A stretch of 10,960 nt of DNA from an uncultured Fastidiosipila sp. (GTDB lineage Bacteria > Bacillota > Clostridia > Saccharofermentanales > Fastidiosipilaceae), in NCBI GenBank assembly GCA_938014865.1, contig CALLQJ010000311.1, positions 1 through 10,960 on the forward strand, read 5' to 3'. Position 1 is the first letter of the stretch. Each line of letters opens with the position of its first letter. A program made the position numbers and the translations under genes. Under the pieces are notes generated by a model. The model saw nothing but the letters and a program-made list of their open reading frames with translations, was not told the origin of the DNA and made no database searches. Below are positions 7,331-10,960 of this stretch, in pieces.

Positions 7331-7365
7331 GGGAGTGTAATAAATTTAAACTTACAATTCTGTAA
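7322..7365 (-). promoter_or_regulatory. Candidate autoregulated promoter of the two-component operon
   Basis: TTACA-ATTC-TGTAA at 7352-7365 (6-bp arms when the outer C/G pair is included) exactly fits the TNACA-N4-TGTAA pattern. One base further on the minus strand comes a possible -35 TTTAAA (7350-7345), a 17-base spacer and -10 TACACT (7327-7322). The promoter boxes are weak (4/6 each), as in activated promoters. The box overlaps the last codons and stop of recN. The same dyad followed by a T-rich stretch could also give weak termination after recN. Confidence 0.5.
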
Positions 7366-9031
7366 GAAGCCGTTCAGCCAGAGCCCTGCTGCCGGCATCG
7401 TCTTTATTGCCGCTGAGCAGACGGGCAATCTCCGATACGCGCTCTTCCGCATTGAGCGGACGAATATAGGTTCTTGTCCGTTCCTCATCGCTTTCCTTGT
7501 AAATCAGGAACTGTGTATCCGCCTTCGCTGCAATCTGCGCCTGATGACTCACGCATATAATCTGATGCGACTGCGACAAACGCTTGAGCTTGGCCGCAAC
7601 AACAGCCGAGGTTTTGCCGCTGATGCCCGCATCAATTTCATCAAAAATCAAGAGCGGGGTATTATCCGCCTCCGCCAGAATCACTTTGATCGCCAGCATG
7701 ATACGTGAGGCCTCGCCGCCCGATGCCGTCTGCGCCAGAGGCTTCAGCGCCTCTCCCCGGTTTGCGGAAAGCAGAAATTCGCATTGCTCCAGTCCCTCCG
7801 GACCCGCTTGGGACAGTGCTTTTTCCTTAAAATGCACACGAAACTCCGCCTGCTCCATGCCGAGCTCCGCCAGCTCTTTTCCGATGGCCTTGCTGAGCAC
7901 CTCCGCCGCCTTCCGGCGTTCTTCACGAAGCGCCAGCCCTCGTTCCTGAAGCACTTGATTCACCCGGCGTCTTTTTTCTTTTAATGCATCGGCCGATTCG
8001 GCCGCTTTCAAAATAGCTTCCAGACGCTGCTCCGCCTTTTCTGCAAAAGCCCTTACGGCAGCAATATCCCCGCCGTATTTGCGTTTGAGCCGGGTAATCT
8101 GATCCAGGCGCCGGTCTGTCTTCTCCAGTTCACCCCCGTCATCGTCCATGCTTTCCGTCAGAGTATATAAAGCGGAAACACTGTCATGGACCACTTCACT
8201 TGCCCGGTCGATCTCTTCACTGAGTGCTCTGATTTTTTCCGAATACGGGGAAAGCTTATAGAGCTCATCATAGGCCAGGGCCAGACTTTCTGCTGCCGAC
8301 GGGACATTATCATCGTCATTGCTCAAATAATGCAAGGCAGCGGCCAGGCCTTTTTTCAGTTTTTCCTGATTGGCCAGAAGATTGCGCCGTTCGGCCAGAA
8401 TAAGGTCTTCATCTTCCTGCGGATCGATGACCCTGATTTCATGAATCTGATAGCGAAGCCGGTCACAGAGCAGCTCGCGTTCTTCCGGATCAGCTAAGAG
8501 TTCTTTTTCCTTTTTGGCCAGTTCGCAGGCCGCTTTATACGCCTTGCGATAGGCATTTTTTGCCTCCTGAAGCGCTTTGCCGCCGAAACGGTCTAAAATG
8601 GCTAAATGCCGCTCCGCGCGGAAAATCTGCTGCCGGTCATTTTGGCCGTGTATATCCACCAGACGATCGCCGATCCGGCGCAAAAAGGCCATTGATACCA
8701 TGCGCCCGTTCACCCGGCAGAGATTGCGCCCGTTCCGGCGGATCTCCCGGGAAAGGATCAGTTCATCTTCTTCGTCAAAATAGGACAGGACTTCCTCGTC
8801 CTCCGCAAAATACTGCTTCACATCAATAAAGACCCCCTCCGCCAGCGCGGTATCCGCGCCGCTGCGAATAAGATCTTTGGTCACATAGGCTCCGCTGATG
8901 GCAGCGATGGCCCCTAAGAGCAGCGATTTGCCGGCCCCCGTTTCCCCGCTGATGACGGCAAAGCCTTCGGAAAATTCCAGATCCGCCTTTTCAATCAGCG
9001 CCAGCTTATCAATCGAAAGACGCCAGAGCAT
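7352..9031 (-). CDS. recN: DNA repair protein RecN
   Basis: RecN is an SMC-like cytoplasmic ATPase that acts early in double-strand break repair and helps bring broken ends together. The 559 residues show an N-terminal Walker A GETGAGKS (29-36), long charged coiled-coil arms in the middle, and a C-terminal half-site with signature ASGGEASR (436-443), Walker B LLIFDEIDAGISG (460-472) and a switch histidine at 496 (VSHQAQ). The length fits the family (553 in E. coli). I place the start at ATG 9031 because it gives the standard opening MLWRLSIDKLALIEKADLEF and lies one base after the argR stop (TGATATG). An upstream extension in the same frame would overlap argR. It is the last gene of the dxs-nadK-argR-recN run. 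Its stop codon (7354-7352) lies inside a likely operator of the next gene. No LexA-type box was recognised. Confidence 0.97.
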   Translation of the reverse strand: MLWRLSIDKLALIEKADLEFSEGFAVISGETGAGKSLLLGAIAAISGAYVTKDLIRSGADTALAEGVFIDVKQYFAEDEEVLSYFDEEDELILSREIRRNGRNLCRVNGRMVSMAFLRRIGDRLVDIHGQNDRQQIFRAERHLAILDRFGGKALQEAKNAYRKAYKAACELAKKEKELLADPEERELLCDRLRYQIHEIRVIDPQEDEDLILAERRNLLANQEKLKKGLAAALHYLSNDDDNVPSAAESLALAYDELYKLSPYSEKIRALSEEIDRASEVVHDSVSALYTLTESMDDDGGELEKTDRRLDQITRLKRKYGGDIAAVRAFAEKAEQRLEAILKAAESADALKEKRRRVNQVLQERGLALREERRKAAEVLSKAIGKELAELGMEQAEFRVHFKEKALSQAGPEGLEQCEFLLSANRGEALKPLAQTASGGEASRIMLAIKVILAEADNTPLLIFDEIDAGISGKTSAVVAAKLKRLSQSHQIICVSHQAQIAAKADTQFLIYKESDEERTRTYIRPLNAEERVSEIARLLSGNKDDAGSRALAERLLTEL

Positions 9032-9032
9032 A

Positions 9033-9506
9033 TCAATCGCGCCTGCCGATCGCCGCAAACTGCATAAGCTGTTCTTCAAGAGCCTTCATATCCGTGTCCT
9101 GTTTGGCCGCAATGAAAATCGTATCATCGCCCGCAATCGTGCCGGCGACGGCGGAGATATTGATCGCATCAATGGCTGAGGCACAAGCGGGCGCCATGCC
9201 CGGCAAGGTATGCACCACAATAAGATTGCCGCTGATCACACTGCTCAGCACGGCTTCACCGAACACCTTCAGAAGCCGGTCCGTGCCCGGGTCATTCATG
9301 GTTTTCATGGCCACAAATTTCTGCCGGCCGTTGGTCGTATTGGCTTTAATAATATTCAGTTCTTTTATATCCCGGGAAACCGTCGCCTGGGTGATGCTCA
9401 GATTTTCTTCTTTGAGCCGTTTGACCAGTTCATCCTGTGTCGCGATCTCCTCTTTAGCAATTAGTTCAAGTATTTTTCTGTGTCTGTCCTGCTTGCTGAC
9501 TCTCAC
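9033..9506 (-). CDS. argR: Arginine repressor ArgR/AhrC
   Basis: ArgR is a hexameric regulator that represses arginine biosynthesis and activates catabolism when arginine binds. The 157 residues contain an N-terminal winged helix with the recognition region SITQATVSRDIKEL (37-50), a linker, and a C-terminal oligomerisation and arginine-binding domain with PGMAPACASAID (102-113) and GTIAGDDTIF (122-131), the family hallmark. Length is typical (about 150). The start is GTG at 9506, overlapping the nadK stop as GTGA, with AGGGGG (9520-9515) 8 bases upstream inside nadK. Its place between nadK and recN is the usual one in Bacillota. No ARG box was recognised in the window, so targets are presumably elsewhere. 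Confidence 0.96.
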   Translation of the reverse strand: MRVSKQDRHRKILELIAKEEIATQDELVKRLKEENLSITQATVSRDIKELNIIKANTTNGRQKFVAMKTMNDPGTDRLLKVFGEAVLSSVISGNLIVVHTLPGMAPACASAIDAINISAVAGTIAGDDTIFIAAKQDTDMKALEEQLMQFAAIGRRD

Positions 9507-10357
9507 CTGGCTTTCCCCCTTGCGTTGATTTTATCGGGCAGACGTTTGAAGAACTGCAGATCTTCAAGATTGGCCAGATACATCGGCAAATCCGCCTTCC
9601 GTATGATGACGCGATCTTCTGCTCCCACTTCAAGCTGTGACTGTCCGTCAATGCTCAGTACGGGCCTGAAAGGATAACCTTCTTCTATCCCGATTTCTAC
9701 TAAACTGTTCGGTTCGATGACATAACTGCGATTGTGCAGTGTGTGCGGGCTGATCGGCGTCAAAAGCATAAGATCCAGATCGGGATCTACTATCGGACCG
9801 CCGCAGGCTAAAGCATAGCCCGTTGAACCGGTGGGCCCCGCTACGATCAGACCGTCGCTGGGTATAGTCTCTATCTTAGTGCCATTGAGCGTAAAGGTGC
9901 AAGGAATAATCCTGCTGATCGCGCCGCGGTATAAAACCGCGTCGTTTAAGGCAAAGCTTTTTAATCTAATATTACCTTTTTTATCATAAACGCGGACATC
10001 GAGCATCAGGCGTTTGCGGATTCTGTAATCGCCTGCCGCGAGCCGCTCCAAGGCCGGCATAATGTCTTCGGCTTCGATCTCGGTCATAAAGCCCATCTGC
10101 CCCAGGTTCACGCCGATCAGGGGAATCTGTTTTTTATACACCTCATGACAGGTATATAAAAAAGTACCGTCGCCGCCGATCGAAAGGGCCAGATCCACGC
10201 CGTCCCAGGACGCCTCGCTGCCGCCCGGACAGTCTTTCGTTCCTCTGCAGTCGGGGAAGACAACATCGGCGCCCAGTGCCTTAAGTTTTCGGCTTATCAG
10301 CTGCAGAACCGAGAAATCCGGATCTTTATAACGGTCAGATACAATACCGAAACGCAT
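9503..10357 (-). CDS. nadK: NAD kinase
   Basis: NAD kinase phosphorylates NAD to NADP using ATP or polyphosphate in the cytoplasm and is the only de novo source of NADP. The 284 residues carry the catalytic GGDGT (61-65, D63), GVNLGQMGFM (82-91), the NAD-contact pair N138-D139 in ALNDAVLYRG (usually N-E), and the glycine-rich PTGSTGYALACGGPIVDP (175-192). Length is normal. Two starts are possible: GTG at 10360 and the directly following ATG at 10357. I prefer the ATG because AGGAGG (10370-10365) lies 7 bases before it but only 4 from the GTG. The ATG shares one base with the dxs stop (TGATG), so translation is coupled. In many Bacillota tlyA sits between dxs and nadK; it is absent here. Confidence 0.96.
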   Translation of the reverse strand: MRFGIVSDRYKDPDFSVLQLISRKLKALGADVVFPDCRGTKDCPGGSEASWDGVDLALSIGGDGTFLYTCHEVYKKQIPLIGVNLGQMGFMTEIEAEDIMPALERLAAGDYRIRKRLMLDVRVYDKKGNIRLKSFALNDAVLYRGAISRIIPCTFTLNGTKIETIPSDGLIVAGPTGSTGYALACGGPIVDPDLDLMLLTPISPHTLHNRSYVIEPNSLVEIGIEEGYPFRPVLSIDGQSQLEVGAEDRVIIRKADLPMYLANLEDLQFFKRLPDKINARGKAR

Positions 10358-10960
10358 CACGCATCCTCCTTTTGCCCCAGCAGGGCCTTTGCTTCCGCAA
10401 TTACATGCGCCGTGCAGATTCCGTAGTGCTCGAGGACAATCCGGCGATTGCCCTGGGTGACCGCTTCATTTTTAATATGTACGGAAGCAAAGGGCACGCT
10501 GATTTTTGCTTCGTAAAGATAAGCGGCGCAGGCTTCGGCAACACTGCCCGGGTAAACCGCTTCTTCCACAATCAGAAGCGGCGCATGCGCCCTCTCTTTT
10601 ATGGCATCAAAGTCCAGGGGTTTAATTTTTCTTAAATCCAGTACCCCCGCTTCGATGCCGTCTTCCGCCAGTGCTTCTGCGGCCCGGTACGCCAGCCCCG
10701 CGGTATAGCCCCAGCCGATGATCGTCAGGTCAGCTCCGCGGCGGATCAGACGTGCGTCCTGCGGCGCCTTCTTATCCTCTCCCGTCTCTTTCATCAGCGC
10801 GCGGATGGCATAACGGTCCGGATTGCTGAAAAGCGGCGCGCCTTTCGGATAGCGGATAAAAATCGGACCCTCGTCCTTTTTCAAGGCTTCTCCCATCATA
10901 TCGTAAACGTCTCTGAAATCTGAAGGCGTCCAGACTTCCCCGCCGGGCAGCGCCCGAAGA
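10357..10960 (-). CDS. dxs: 1-deoxy-D-xylulose-5-phosphate synthase, C-terminal third (5' end cut)
   Basis: DXS condenses pyruvate and glyceraldehyde 3-phosphate in the first step of the MEP isoprenoid pathway, using thiamine diphosphate. Only the last 200 or so residues are in the window; the frame stays open to the right edge. It begins in the end of the pyrimidine-binding domain (LPGGEVWTPSDFRDVYDM, then GPIFIRYPKG) and continues into the transketolase C-terminal domain (ADLTIIGWGYTAGLAYRAAE, LDLRKIKPLDFDAI, LLIVEEAVYPGSVAEA). The catalytic and diphosphate-binding residues lie outside. Transketolase or pyruvate dehydrogenase E1-beta fragments can look similar, but the RYPKG form and the nadK-argR-recN neighbours favour DXS. 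The stop overlaps the nadK start by one base, and AGGAGG for nadK is inside its last codons. Confidence 0.87.
   Translation of the reverse strand, partial: LRALPGGEVWTPSDFRDVYDMMGEALKKDEGPIFIRYPKGAPLFSNPDRYAIRALMKETGEDKKAPQDARLIRRGADLTIIGWGYTAGLAYRAAEALAEDGIEAGVLDLRKIKPLDFDAIKERAHAPLLIVEEAVYPGSVAEACAAYLYEAKISVPFASVHIKNEAVTQGNRRIVLEHYGICTAHVIAEAKALLGQKEDA

Noticed and set aside
6659..7708. Plus-strand open frame of about 349 codons
   Set aside because: It runs antisense across the regulator, the promoter gap and the end of recN, all conserved on the minus strand. Its protein has no recognisable motif and reads as low-complexity alanines over the GC-rich palindrome.
1..10960. tRNA, rRNA, CRISPR array, transposase or prophage genes
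   Set aside because: Reading both strands gave no cloverleaf-like sequence, spaced direct-repeat array or recognisable mobile-element protein. The window is nearly fully occupied by the ten minus-strand genes.

Overview
The window reads as a stretch of a Bacillota (Firmicute) chromosome with moderately high GC content. This is inferred from the gene set (membrane-anchored RNase Y, ArgR, RecN, DXS, NAD kinase), strong GGAGG-type ribosome binding sites, and a BceRS-like two-component system with an ABC transporter. I cannot name genus or species. All ten supported genes lie on the minus strand, so transcription runs from the right edge (10960) to the left edge (1). Spacing is tight, and no gene-free stretch exceeds about 190 bases.

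Right to left, the first block (10960 to 7352) is a housekeeping operon: the C-terminal third of dxs (cut by the window edge), nadK, argR and recN. Neighbouring genes overlap by 1 to 4 bases or lie 1 base apart, so translation is probably coupled. This matches the well-known Bacillota cluster dxs-(tlyA)-nadK-argR-recN, but no tlyA lies between dxs and nadK. The spoIVB/spo0A pair often found after recN in spore formers is not the next gene here.

The second block (7273 to 2042) is a regulated transport module: an OmpR-type response regulator, a histidine kinase with two membrane helices and almost no external loop, an ABC ATPase of the LolD/MacB type, and a 909-residue double-FtsX permease. Regulator and kinase overlap by 1 base and ATPase and permease by 4, with a 155-base gap between the pairs. 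Inverted repeats of the form TNACA-N4-TGTAA, which I recall as the BceR-family operator, occur upstream of the regulator (7352-7365) and upstream of the ATPase (5521-5534). This suggests that the system activates both itself and its transporter. The kinase and operators look Bce-like, but the permease has 8 predicted helices and two large external domains, unlike the 10-helix BceB. That mismatch is the most interesting point in the window.

The third block (1987 to 1) holds an RluA-family pseudouridine synthase and the first 260 residues of rny. Between them is a 39-base segment built on a perfect 8-bp palindrome and flanked by an exact 11-base direct repeat. It looks like a small inserted palindromic element with a target-site duplication. 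A candidate rny promoter overlaps its outer repeat, so the hairpin would lie in the rny leader. No tRNA, rRNA, CRISPR array or transposase gene was seen.
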